DNA from: CAYYFV01 sp965660075
GTDB taxonomy: Bacteria; Patescibacteriota; Gracilibacteria; UBA1369; GCA-2718715
Length of the DNA: 64,000 bases
Assembly (NCBI GenBank): GCA_965660075.1
Contig: CBFHYO010000006.1
Location: forward strand, 1-64,000
Reading direction: 5' to 3'
In this document: positions 34,210 to 41,829 of the stretch, piece after piece
Layout: each line of letters begins with the position of its first letter
Position numbering within the stretch: position 1 is the stretch's first letter
Notes under the pieces: generated by a model
Told to the model about the DNA's origin: nothing
Seen by the model: the letters and a program-made list of their open reading frames with translations, nothing else
Database searches by the model: none
Position numbers and translations under genes: made by a program

Positions 34210-35421
34210 GTGATAAATTTAAATTCATACAAACCCAAAGGCGACAAACAAAACTCAGATTTTTTCCAAGAATATATCCACAAAATATACGGTTACCGTA
34301 AAATATCAGGCCTAGAGCAAAACATTGGCCTACTCGACCATTTTGTAATCCAGGTAGCCCCAAATACTGCAGGGGACTACATTTGCGAACTTCTACTGTC
34401 AATTCCATACGATTATATTGAGTCTTTCAAAACAGAGCACTTCATTTTCCATGTCCTGCGATACAGCACAGACACTCCAGACATTCTCATCCGAGAACCA
34501 CTCGACAACACAGACCGCGATGTAATCCACTTAAATTTACTAAATCCCAAATCAGCCACAACTCCACAAGTGCGCTACATTGGAGAAGTCTTCCAATGCC
34601 AAGACCTTACAGAAATTTACAATCAATTACATCACACCCAAGGCGTCTTATTCGAGTCTAAACCTGCTGACTTACAAGCAGGTGAGGTATTATGGACTCA
34701 GCCTAGTGTCTTTACACACAATCACTACGGATACATTCAAAAAAGTCACTCAAAGCAATATCATCGCACAGAAAATTATCAGTTTTCTGCAAGTTTAAAG
34801 GCTCGCTTCAAGCTCGCAAAAGACATGTTCAACAACTACGATCTACACAAATACGTACTACCAGTTGATCACTTTGCAACCAGATTGTATTGCCACGACC
34901 GCGAGCATGCGATTCTAGAGTTTTTAACTCTCAGCCCATATTATTTCTGGGGCGCGTATAACATTGGAGATCAAAATTCTTCCACAAATGTCTGCCGCCA
35001 TATAAATGCATCCAGCGAATTGCATTCACCAGCCAAAGTTTTTACCGCCAACAACACGCCTTTCTACACCAACCACATAGACCAACTCCCATCTCCAACA
35101 GAAAACTTCGTTCGTGCCTACGGCCGCCGCTTGCATCATATTGCCTTTGCAGTACGCGATGGCTTTATTGGTCCAGAAGAAAACAACTACCGCAATGTCG
35201 ATTTTGTCGTAGACCAGCTCAAAAAAGCTCAAATGAAATTCCTAGACCACGTGATTGGCTCTTGCGACGAAGGCCTCAAGCAAATCTTTTCCGAAAAATC
35301 CAAATACAGCTTGCTCATAACCGAATACATTCAGCGTTGCGACAACTTTGATGGGTTCTTTACCAAAGAAAACGTTGCGGCCCTAACCAAAGCCGCAGGG
35401 GAAGACGACCTGATTACTTAG
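34210..35421 (+). CDS. HPPD-like VOC-superfamily dioxygenase
   Basis: A 403-aa protein with two vicinal-oxygen-chelate modules like 4-hydroxyphenylpyruvate dioxygenase. Likely iron ligands are H221 (PVDHFATRL), H310 (RLHHIAFAV) and E372 (LLITEYIQR). The C-terminal pattern LKQIFSEKSKYSLLITEYIQ, then FDGFFTKENVAAL parallels the HPPD ending (LQIFT, FFEIIQR, GFG-x-GNF). The start is GTG, as no closer ATG precedes the conserved start. GC-richer codons (runs of GCC, CGC) are frequent compared with its neighbours, which may mean a different history. No tyrosine catabolism gene is nearby, so the substrate is uncertain. Its stop directly abuts radA's. Confidence 0.75.
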   Translation: MINLNSYKPKGDKQNSDFFQEYIHKIYGYRKISGLEQNIGLLDHFVIQVAPNTAGDYICELLLSIPYDYIESFKTEHFIFHVLRYSTDTPDILIREPLDNTDRDVIHLNLLNPKSATTPQVRYIGEVFQCQDLTEIYNQLHHTQGVLFESKPADLQAGEVLWTQPSVFTHNHYGYIQKSHSKQYHRTENYQFSASLKARFKLAKDMFNNYDLHKYVLPVDHFATRLYCHDREHAILEFLTLSPYYFWGAYNIGDQNSSTNVCRHINASSELHSPAKVFTANNTPFYTNHIDQLPSPTENFVRAYGRRLHHIAFAVRDGFIGPEENNYRNVDFVVDQLKKAQMKFLDHVIGSCDEGLKQIFSEKSKYSLLITEYIQRCDNFDGFFTKENVAALTKAAGEDDLIT

Positions 35422-36711
35422 CTAGACTTTCTTACTCACCCCAAACCCAAGCCTCTCACATTCGGCCTTTCGAGCGTCGGAAAAAGAGGCTTTTTTGATT
35501 TCTCCAGTCAATCCCACCTCACCAATATAAACAGTATCCATTTTGTGAGACTGTTTAAAATACGAAGCCTTCAGAGCATGCATCACAGCCAAGTCACAAG
35601 CTGTATCTTTGATTTTGAGTCCGCCAGTCACATTCACATACACATCCTGCTCCGACAAATCCACACTGTAGAACTTTTGCAAAACTGCTAGAATCATATT
35701 GAGTCTATTCATATCAAAGCCAACACAAGAACGCTTAGCATAACCAAAGCTAGTTTTTACGCACAAAGCCTGAATCTCGACAATAATTGGCCGAGCCCCT
35801 TCCATTATACAACTAAGGGCCACACCAGAGACCTCCTTATCACGAATCGATACAAATTCTTTGGTAGGATCGTTAATCTGATTCAATCCCGCAGATTCCA
35901 TTTTAAACAAACCCACTTCGTGAGTCGATCCAAACCTATTTTTAAGTGATTTCAAAAACCTATACTGTCCATCACGATCACCCTGAAAATACAAAACCAC
36001 ATCCACCAAGTGTTCTAAAATCTTTGGTCCAGCAATTTCGCCTTCTTTGGTCACATGCCCAATCAGAATACAGGTGATATTCTTACGCTTAACTACCTCG
36101 GTCAAAGTATCACAGATGTAAGTAATCAAGCTTTGCGAGTTAGGGGATAAGTCGCGCTCCAGAGAACGAATCACTTGAATCGAATCCACAATCAAAAACT
36201 GAGGATTCTCTTTGTCCAAAATCTTTACAATTTCCTCCAAGTAATTGCATTCCAAAAAATCTACATGATCCAATTTGGATCCAAGTCTCTCAGCCCTGGT
36301 CGCAATCTGCGAAGTCGTTTCTTCACCCGCAACATACAAGCATTTAAGTTTGGATAGATTATTCAGCAATTGCAAACTTATAGTCGATTTACCAATTCCA
36401 GGCTGCCCACCCAAAAGCACAATACTTCCAGTCACAAATCCGCCACCCAGTACCCGGTCAAACTCGTCCATCTGGGTCGACATTCTTTTAGAATCTAGGG
36501 CAACCGCCTCATGCAACTTACTTACTGCAAAAGCTCTTTGTACTCCATTTGCAGTCGCAGGTAGGTACTTGGATGTTCCAGATGCCACACTCTTTGCCAC
36601 AACTTGCTCAACCATAGTATGCCAGGCCGAACAGCTATCGCATTTCCCAGTCCATCCATGGGCTTGGTGATTACATTCCGAGCAGACGTAGATAGTTTTG
36701 GTTTTGGCCAT
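35422..36711 (-). CDS. radA: DNA repair protein RadA, C-terminally short
   Basis: A RecA-like ATPase that promotes branch migration and recombination intermediate processing. An N-terminal C4 zinc finger (YVCSECNHQAHGWTGKCDSC), Walker A GGQPGIGKST, the RadA-specific KNRFGSTHEVG and a Lon-protease-like domain (YIGEVGLTGEIKKASFS) are visible. It ends at GFGVSKKV after 429 aa. The family normally continues about 35-40 residues through the last strand and helix of the Lon-like domain. The stop codon is directly adjacent to the stop of the convergent HPPD-like gene, with no intervening base. Confidence 0.94.
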   Translation of the reverse strand: MAKTKTIYVCSECNHQAHGWTGKCDSCSAWHTMVEQVVAKSVASGTSKYLPATANGVQRAFAVSKLHEAVALDSKRMSTQMDEFDRVLGGGFVTGSIVLLGGQPGIGKSTISLQLLNNLSKLKCLYVAGEETTSQIATRAERLGSKLDHVDFLECNYLEEIVKILDKENPQFLIVDSIQVIRSLERDLSPNSQSLITYICDTLTEVVKRKNITCILIGHVTKEGEIAGPKILEHLVDVVLYFQGDRDGQYRFLKSLKNRFGSTHEVGLFKMESAGLNQINDPTKEFVSIRDKEVSGVALSCIMEGARPIIVEIQALCVKTSFGYAKRSCVGFDMNRLNMILAVLQKFYSVDLSEQDVYVNVTGGLKIKDTACDLAVMHALKASYFKQSHKMDTVYIGEVGLTGEIKKASFSDARKAECERLGFGVSKKV

Positions 36712-36767
36712 AAATATTAATATTACTTGTTAAAGATAGCATACAATTATAAAAGAAAATTAAAAAG

Positions 36768-36796
36768 TTGAATCCGCCCAAAACTTTTGCTAAATT
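36768..36796 (+). promoter_or_regulatory. tRNA-Lys promoter
   Basis: TTGAAT (36768-36773), a 17-base spacer, TAAATT (36791-36796), ending 10 bases before the mature tRNA 5' end. Confidence 0.55.
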
Positions 36797-36806
36797 AACT
36801 ACACGT

Positions 36807-36882
36807 GGGTTAGTAGCTCAGTTGGTAGAGCATCGGCCTCTTAAGCCGCTGGCCCTGGGTTCGAGTCCCAGCTGACCCACCA
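36807..36882 (+). tRNA. tRNA-Lys(CTT)
   Basis: Acceptor GGGTTAG/CTGACCC, discriminator A and encoded CCA. D-arm GCTCAGTTGGTAGAGC, anticodon loop CTCTTAA with anticodon CTT, T-arm CTGGGTTCGAGTCCCAG. It reads AAG. It lies about 1.5 kb upstream of the class I lysyl-tRNA synthetase gene. Confidence 0.97.
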
Positions 36883-36901
36883 CGCATAATTACTTTGCAT
36901 G

Positions 36902-36943
36902 TATGTCACTGATTTTGACATATGCTTGTTTTTGATTTATAAT
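36902..36943 (+). promoter_or_regulatory. Perfect consensus promoter with operator-like inverted repeat
   Basis: TTGACA (36915-36920), exactly 17 bases, TATAAT (36938-36943): full sigma70 consensus. An inverted repeat TATGTCA-N7-TGACATA (36902-36908 and 36916-36922) overlaps the -35 box and could bind a repressor. The transcript would start near 36950, 17 bases before the small gene at 36967. Confidence 0.75.
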
Positions 36944-36966
36944 TAATGTAAATTTAATTTCAACGT

Positions 36967-37149
36967 ATGATTCCTGAAAATCCAAAAAACAAAGCCGAAG
37001 CGCTTGCAAAAACTAAAGCAAACTTTTTTCTAACAGTCGCAGCAGTAGTTTTAGGTAACGCTATTACACACAGTTGCAATGAAGTTCGAGATGCTATATT
37101 TAAAACAGTCGACACAAAGACTATAGAACAACCAAAAGCTCAAGATTAA
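36967..37149 (+). CDS. Small membrane peptide, 60 aa, unknown
   Basis: MIPENPKNKAEALAK is followed by one hydrophobic segment (FFLTVAAVVLGNAITHSC, about residues 20-37) and a charged C-terminal tail. The hydrophobic stretch could be a membrane anchor or, with Cys37, a poor lipoprotein-like signal, though the lipobox is not classical. No family recognised. Coding is supported mainly by the perfect consensus promoter just upstream and a normal amino-acid composition. The Nudix gene follows 65 bases later and may be co-transcribed. Confidence 0.6.
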   Translation: MIPENPKNKAEALAKTKANFFLTVAAVVLGNAITHSCNEVRDAIFKTVDTKTIEQPKAQD

Positions 37150-37214
37150 AAATCGAATAGATCTTTTATAAAGACTATCAAGTAAGAACTACTAAAATTT
37201 AAATTAAACATTAA

Positions 37215-37649
37215 ATGTCAGAAAGATTCAAAATTCACATAGCGGCCTACTTAGTGCTCGAAAAAGATGGTAAGATTCTTTTTCACAAACGAAAAAACTC
37301 CGGTTATTATGATGGTTGCTACTCTCTTGTTGCAGGTCACCTAGATGGGGCAGAGACTGCAAAACAAGCCATAATACGTGAAGCCCAAGAGGAGGCTGGT
37401 ATTATTGTGGCACCCAATGATCTCAAGGTTGCTCATGTTTCCCACAGATTCAACCCAAACCGTGAGTATATTGATATCTATCTGACCGCCAGTAAATGGG
37501 AGGGTGAAATAAAAAATATAGAGCCCCACAAGTGCGATGGACTCGATTGGTTTCCAAGCAATCAACTTCCAGAGAATATCGTGCCAGAAGTAAAAGATGT
37601 TTTGGATCAAATTAGTCAAAATAACTTTTATTCAGACGTCGGTTTCTAG
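37215..37649 (+). CDS. Nudix hydrolase, 144 aa
   Basis: A complete Nudix box, G-x5-E-x7-REAQEEAGI (from GHLDGAETAKQAIIREAQEE), sits in a standard single-domain protein. Family members hydrolyse nucleoside diphosphates linked to another moiety. The HKRKNSGYYDGCYSLVAGH lead-in resembles MutT-like enzymes that act on (d)NTPs or capped RNA, but the substrate cannot be set from sequence. It lies between the small membrane peptide and a GNAT gene on the same strand, with a 58-base gap to the latter. Confidence 0.92.
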   Translation: MSERFKIHIAAYLVLEKDGKILFHKRKNSGYYDGCYSLVAGHLDGAETAKQAIIREAQEEAGIIVAPNDLKVAHVSHRFNPNREYIDIYLTASKWEGEIKNIEPHKCDGLDWFPSNQLPENIVPEVKDVLDQISQNNFYSDVGF

Positions 37650-37707
37650 AACCCTAGCTTGACACAAATCAAAAAAAACTTATAGTTGCAAGGGTTTAAG
37701 CAACAAA

Positions 37708-38133
37708 ATGAACATCGAATATCGCTCACCAGATCAAAATTCAATCCTAAATAGCAGTTATACCCACTCCTTATTCTTTGAAAAAGATGGAATACCTAAG
37801 GCAAGTTTAGAATATTTGTATATTGGCGGATTTTATTATCTGTTCTATATTGGGGTATATCAGAATTTTCGTGGAGAAGGATATGGACGAATGTTACTCA
37901 CAGAATTTAACTCCATGCTGACACGCAAAAAAGTCAACGGAATTCTTCGTAATATTATAGATCCAAACCATCCCACTCGAAACTTTTATCAGAATCACAA
38001 CTGGCAATATCTTAGTGCTGGTAATGATTGGATGATTAATCAAAACGCAAGTTTTTCCAATCAACATCTTCAATCAGTCATAAATAGAATTAAAAACTTG
38101 GAAGAGATTGGAGCATTTATGGTCTATCACTAA
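37708..38133 (+). CDS. GNAT-family N-acetyltransferase, 141 aa
   Basis: An acetyl-CoA-dependent acyltransferase of small size. Motif A is GVYQNFRGEGYGRMLLTEF (the R-G-x-G-Y-G pyrophosphate loop) and motif B ends in NFYQNHNWQYL. The N-terminal strand and helix pair are somewhat reduced. The substrate is unknown. Its TAA stop is followed in the same frame by a segment encoding the tail of another GNAT domain, so the locus may once have held two GNAT domains or genes. Confidence 0.8.
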   Translation: MNIEYRSPDQNSILNSSYTHSLFFEKDGIPKASLEYLYIGGFYYLFYIGVYQNFRGEGYGRMLLTEFNSMLTRKKVNGILRNIIDPNHPTRNFYQNHNWQYLSAGNDWMINQNASFSNQHLQSVINRIKNLEEIGAFMVYH

Positions 38134-38310
38134 AATATTAAACAAAAATTACACGCACTTAATACCAAAAGCCTCTGCGTTGTGGTTCTACAAGAAGGTC
38201 CAGCCGTAGGCTTTTACAAGAAAATGGGAGCTCAAATAATTCAAGCACGTAGAGATGAAATCGGAGGTAAGCAATATGCAGAGTATCTAATGGGCTGGGA
38301 TCAAATTTAA
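38134..38310 (+). pseudogene. Remnant of a second GNAT acetyltransferase (C-terminal part)
   Basis: Directly after the TAA of the previous gene, in the same frame, 58 open codons run to a TAA at 38308-38310. The translation contains SLCVVVLQEGPAVGFYKKMG followed by AQIIQARRDEIGG, matching the end of a GNAT domain (strand 5, then the A-x-x-FYKKMGF helix). It has no start codon and no acetyl-CoA-binding motif A, so it is probably a decayed gene or the tail of a split one. Confidence 0.65.
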
Positions 38311-38334
38311 CCAGCATACAACATAGCTTAAATC

Positions 38335-38367
38335 TTGCCAAAATACACACAACATGTAAAATACATG
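38335..38367 (+). promoter_or_regulatory. lysS promoter with inverted repeat over the -10 box
   Basis: TTGCCA (38335-38340), a 16-base spacer, TAAAAT (38357-38362). The inverted repeat CATGTA-aaa-TACATG (38353-38367) covers the -10 element and could be an operator. The start would be about 20 bases before the ATG at 38388. Confidence 0.5.
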
Positions 38368-38387
38368 CAGTATTTAACTATTCCAAA

Positions 38388-40019
38388 ATGGGGAGAATAA
38401 ACTTTAAACAACTTGAAATCAACAATGAACACTGGGCAATTGCTGTAGCCAAACAAGTTGTCAAAAAATTCCCCAATCAAGAACTCTACACTTGTGCCGC
38501 AGGTATAAGTCCATCTGGAAGAGTCCATTTTGGTAATTTCCGAGATATTACAACATGCGTTTGTGTAGCAATCGCTCTTAAAAAATTAGGGCACAATGCC
38601 AGAGTCTTATACTCATGGGACGACTACGATAGATTCCGGAAGGTACCAGTAGGTATACCAGAAAACTTTTCAGAGCATATAGGTAAGCCTCTAACAGCTG
38701 TTCCATCACCAGACTTAGACCCGAACAATAATTATGCAAACTTTTACGAAGTACCATACGAAGCAGAATTAAAAGAGTTAGGTATAGATGTAGAATTTAA
38801 ATATCAAACCCAAAAGTTTACGCAAGGGGACTATGCCCAAAAGATGGTCGAACTCATGCAAAAACGTAAAGAAATAGGTACAATCTTATTTTCTTTTATG
38901 TCAGAAAAATCAATAGAACAGAAGGGGATAGACCTAGAATCATTCGTAGAGACTTACTACCCTATTTCAATTTACTCTTCTTTTAATGGAACCGATATTA
39001 CAGAAATTATCGATTACGACGGCGGGACCAAAGTTACATACAGATGTAAAAAAACAGACCAAACAGAAACGATAGATTTACTAGAAAACTTTCAATACAA
39101 ACCAGGATGGAAAGTCGACTGGGCCATGCGATGGCAATACGAAAATGTCAATTTCGAACCAGGTGGTACAGACCATGCCTCCCCTGGTGGATCCTATGAC
39201 ACATCCGAACAAATTTGCTTACAAATCCTAGATTGCCAAGCTCCAATATTTGTAGGTTATGCATTCATTGGTATGCAAGGCCAACCAGGCAAAATGTCTG
39301 GATCTAAAGGTGGCGCCATCACAACGGGTGACTTGCTCGAAATATACGAACCAGCGATCCTTAACTGGCTGTATGCTAGAAAGGTTCCAAATCAAAGATT
39401 CGATTTAGCATTCAACACAGAAATGATTCGCCAATACGACGAGTTCGATAGAGAAGTTAAAGCTTACCACGAAGGCACTCTCGATGAATATCGTAAATTC
39501 AATCTAGAGATAGCTTACCATCCAAACCCAGTTCCAAAAGTTAATCCAATTCCGTTCCGCCAAGCCATAAGCCTTGGGCAAATTGTCCAATGGAACGTCG
39601 ATAAACTCATGGAGGTTTCCGAAAAACTCGAGCAAAACTTCGATCGTGAATCGGTTCAAACTAGATTCGAGAAAGCACAATCTTTTGTCGAAACACACAA
39701 TCCAGACCAACTAATTAAATTATTAGATTCACAAAATACCGAATACTACTCACAAATGACAATTGAAGCCAAAGCCCTAGTCGCTGAATTAGTTTCAGCA
39801 TTAGAAGCCAATCCAAATCAAGAAGTAAATGAACTAGAGGAGCTAGTCTACGGTATTCCAAAAGACCCAAGCCTTACACCAAAAGAAAATGCTCCAGCGC
39901 AACGTGCATTTTTCAAAGATGTTTACAATCTCTTACTTGCATCCAACAGAGGCCCTCGCCTATCTACGTTTTTGTGGGCAATCGACCGCACTCAAGCACT
40001 TAAACTTCTAAAATTCTAA
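38388..40019 (+). CDS. lysS: Lysyl-tRNA synthetase, class I
   Basis: Charges tRNA-Lys. It is the class I type found in archaea and scattered bacteria, not the common class II enzyme. The HIGH-equivalent is ISPSGRVHFGNFRD and the KMSKS-equivalent is PGKMSGSKGGAITTGD. The Rossmann fold is followed by the class I LysRS helix-bundle anticodon domain (SLTPKENAPAQRAFF, then NLLLASNRGPRLSTFL). The 543-aa length is typical. Its start is ATG at 38388, and no usual ribosome-binding sequence precedes it. HD, HAD and CsaA-like genes follow at 2-12 bases, so it heads a four-gene operon. Confidence 0.96.
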   Translation: MGRINFKQLEINNEHWAIAVAKQVVKKFPNQELYTCAAGISPSGRVHFGNFRDITTCVCVAIALKKLGHNARVLYSWDDYDRFRKVPVGIPENFSEHIGKPLTAVPSPDLDPNNNYANFYEVPYEAELKELGIDVEFKYQTQKFTQGDYAQKMVELMQKRKEIGTILFSFMSEKSIEQKGIDLESFVETYYPISIYSSFNGTDITEIIDYDGGTKVTYRCKKTDQTETIDLLENFQYKPGWKVDWAMRWQYENVNFEPGGTDHASPGGSYDTSEQICLQILDCQAPIFVGYAFIGMQGQPGKMSGSKGGAITTGDLLEIYEPAILNWLYARKVPNQRFDLAFNTEMIRQYDEFDREVKAYHEGTLDEYRKFNLEIAYHPNPVPKVNPIPFRQAISLGQIVQWNVDKLMEVSEKLEQNFDRESVQTRFEKAQSFVETHNPDQLIKLLDSQNTEYYSQMTIEAKALVAELVSALEANPNQEVNELEELVYGIPKDPSLTPKENAPAQRAFFKDVYNLLLASNRGPRLSTFLWAIDRTQALKLLKF

Positions 40020-40021
40020 AT

Positions 40022-40684
40022 ATGTCTCCCCTCACACACTCGCAACTCATCGAAAAAACAATCGAGTTTGTAAAATCTCAATTAGAAGGCGCCGAAGGCG
40101 GCCATGACTGGTGGCACATCTACCGAGTCTGGAACAACGCTAAGCACATTGCCCAAACCGAACAAGTCGATCAAACAGTTGTCGAACTTGGAGCTTTGCT
40201 CCATGATATTGCCGATTCCAAATTCCATAACGGAGACGAAGAAATTGGCCCAGCCACTGCCCGCAAATTTTTAGAAGCACAAAATACAGAACCAAATATA
40301 ATTGAGCATGTCGAAAACATCATCCGACACATTTCATTCAAAGGAGGCAACCACACCCAAAGCTTTAAATCACTAGAATTAGATGTAGTCCAAGACGCCG
40401 ATAGACTCGATGCCATTGGGGCCATCGGAATCGCCCGCACATTCAATTACGGAGGTCACTTCGGCCGAGCCTTATACGACCCAAATATAAAACCGAATCT
40501 CAATATGAGCAAAGAAGAATATAAAAAATCTCAAGCTCCCACCCTCAACCACTTCTACGAAAAACTGCTACTACTCAAAGATCGCATGAACACAAAGACT
40601 GGTCGCCAAATAGCCAACCAAAGACACGAGTATATGCAAGGCTTCCTCGATCAATTCTTTAGTGAGTGGGAAGGTATCAACTAA
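40022..40684 (+). CDS. HD-domain phosphohydrolase, 220 aa
   Basis: A metal-dependent phosphohydrolase of the HD superfamily, YedJ-like in layout: H in GHDWWHIYRVW, the HD pair in LGALLHDIADSKF, and the downstream Asp in VVQDADRLDAIGAIGIAR. The GGNHTQSFKSLE segment is characteristic of this subgroup. The substrate is likely a nucleotide or nucleic-acid phosphate but unproven. It begins two bases after lysS and precedes a HAD phosphatase, so the operon combines a synthetase with two phosphohydrolases. Confidence 0.88.
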   Translation: MSPLTHSQLIEKTIEFVKSQLEGAEGGHDWWHIYRVWNNAKHIAQTEQVDQTVVELGALLHDIADSKFHNGDEEIGPATARKFLEAQNTEPNIIEHVENIIRHISFKGGNHTQSFKSLELDVVQDADRLDAIGAIGIARTFNYGGHFGRALYDPNIKPNLNMSKEEYKKSQAPTLNHFYEKLLLLKDRMNTKTGRQIANQRHEYMQGFLDQFFSEWEGIN

Positions 40685-40696
40685 TTTATAATAACA

Positions 40697-41296
40697 ATGA
40701 TAAAAGCAATTCTATTTGATTTCGATGGAGTTCTAGCACTCCAAGATAAATATTACGCGGAGCACTACTGCCATGTTAATGGTTTGGACCACACAGATTG
40801 GCTTGCCTTTTGGTTTAATGATTTTCAAGATTGCTTAATTGGCAAAACAGACTGCAAACAAGTTATGCAAAAGTTTTTCAAATCACAAGAACTCGATATA
40901 GATATAGAAGCCTATTTCAAAGATTGGTTTGACTATGAATACAATCTCAATACCGAGCTTTTTGAATTAATAGAAAAGATTCGTAAAACGTCTATCAAAA
41001 CCTTTATCGCAAGTAACCAAGAGCAATACAAACACGAGTTTTTCCAAGACCAACCCGAACTCACCTCTCATTTCGATCAGATTTTCACATCAAGTAGTCT
41101 CGGACACAAAAAGCCAGAGCCTCAATTCTGGCTCAAAATTCTTCAAACCCTAAACTTGCAACCTCACGAAGTCTTGTTTATAGACGACACAAAAAAAATA
41201 GTCAAAGCTGCCCAAAAACTTGGCATACAATCTCACCATTACACAAATTTTTCAGATGCTCAAAACTGGCTTAAGCATCATTTAGATTTTAATTAA
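40697..41296 (+). CDS. HAD-superfamily hydrolase, 199 aa
   Basis: A phosphatase-type HAD protein with all four motifs: motif I FDFDGVLALQD (nucleophile Asp and general acid Asp), motif II FIASNQEQ, motif III Lys in SSLGHKKPEPQFW, motif IV LFIDDTKK. The cap between motifs I and II is a small helical type. Substrate not inferable. It is in the lysS operon, 12 bases after the HD gene and 8 bases before csaA. Confidence 0.92.
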   Translation: MIKAILFDFDGVLALQDKYYAEHYCHVNGLDHTDWLAFWFNDFQDCLIGKTDCKQVMQKFFKSQELDIDIEAYFKDWFDYEYNLNTELFELIEKIRKTSIKTFIASNQEQYKHEFFQDQPELTSHFDQIFTSSSLGHKKPEPQFWLKILQTLNLQPHEVLFIDDTKKIVKAAQKLGIQSHHYTNFSDAQNWLKHHLDFN

Positions 41297-41304
41297 ATTT
41301 GTAT

Positions 41305-41637
41305 ATGATCACTTGGAATGATTTTACAAAAGTCGAACTGCGAGCTGGAACTATTATCAAAGTCGAAGATTTTCCTGAGGCTCGCAAGCCTGCATACAAA
41401 ATATTCGTAGATTTTGGCCCACAACTTGGAGTCAAAAAATCAAGCGCTCAAGTTACCAAGCTATACACAAAAGAAGAGTTAGTTGGCAAACAAATAATTG
41501 GTGTTACCAATTTTCCACCAAAACAAGTAGGACCGCTCATGTCTGAATTCCTCGTCACCGGATTCGTCCTTGAAGATGGAGAGGTAGTCTTATCAACTAC
41601 AGACAAGACTATACCAAATGGCACAAGGTTGTATTAA
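41305..41637 (+). CDS. csaA: CsaA-like tRNA-binding OB-fold protein
   Basis: A single EMAP/CsaA-type tRNA-binding domain (110 aa): VELRAGTIIKVEDFPEARKP at the start, VDFGPQLGVKKSSAQVT, and VTNFPPKQVGPLMSEFL toward the end, matching CsaA along its length. CsaA has been described as a chaperone with export-related activity and also binds tRNA. I chose the ATG at 41305 because family members start MIT-x-x-DF. An in-frame TTG two codons earlier is possible. It is the last gene of the lysS operon. Confidence 0.92.
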   Translation: MITWNDFTKVELRAGTIIKVEDFPEARKPAYKIFVDFGPQLGVKKSSAQVTKLYTKEELVGKQIIGVTNFPPKQVGPLMSEFLVTGFVLEDGEVVLSTTDKTIPNGTRLY

Positions 41638-41779
41638 AAATTTATCTAATTAATTACAATTAAGCTTGTAATATAAGTAAAACATAATTAGACCTTTAAC
41701 CAGAATATAGAAGATATTACGGTTTTTATTAGTGCCTTTTCATAGACAGAGCCATCGAAACACTATTCGTTATCAAAAC

Positions 41780-41818
41780 TTGACAAAAATACAACAATTG
41801 CTATAATTTAAAAAAGGA
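41780..41818 (+). promoter_or_regulatory. Consensus promoter and rare Shine-Dalgarno site
   Basis: TTGACA (41780-41785), a 16-base spacer, TATAAT (41802-41807). AAGGA at 41814-41818 stands 11 bases before the ATG at 41830, one of very few Shine-Dalgarno-like sequences in the window. If transcription starts near 41814 the leader is only about 16 bases. Confidence 0.75.
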
Positions 41819-41829
41819 ATCACTTTACA

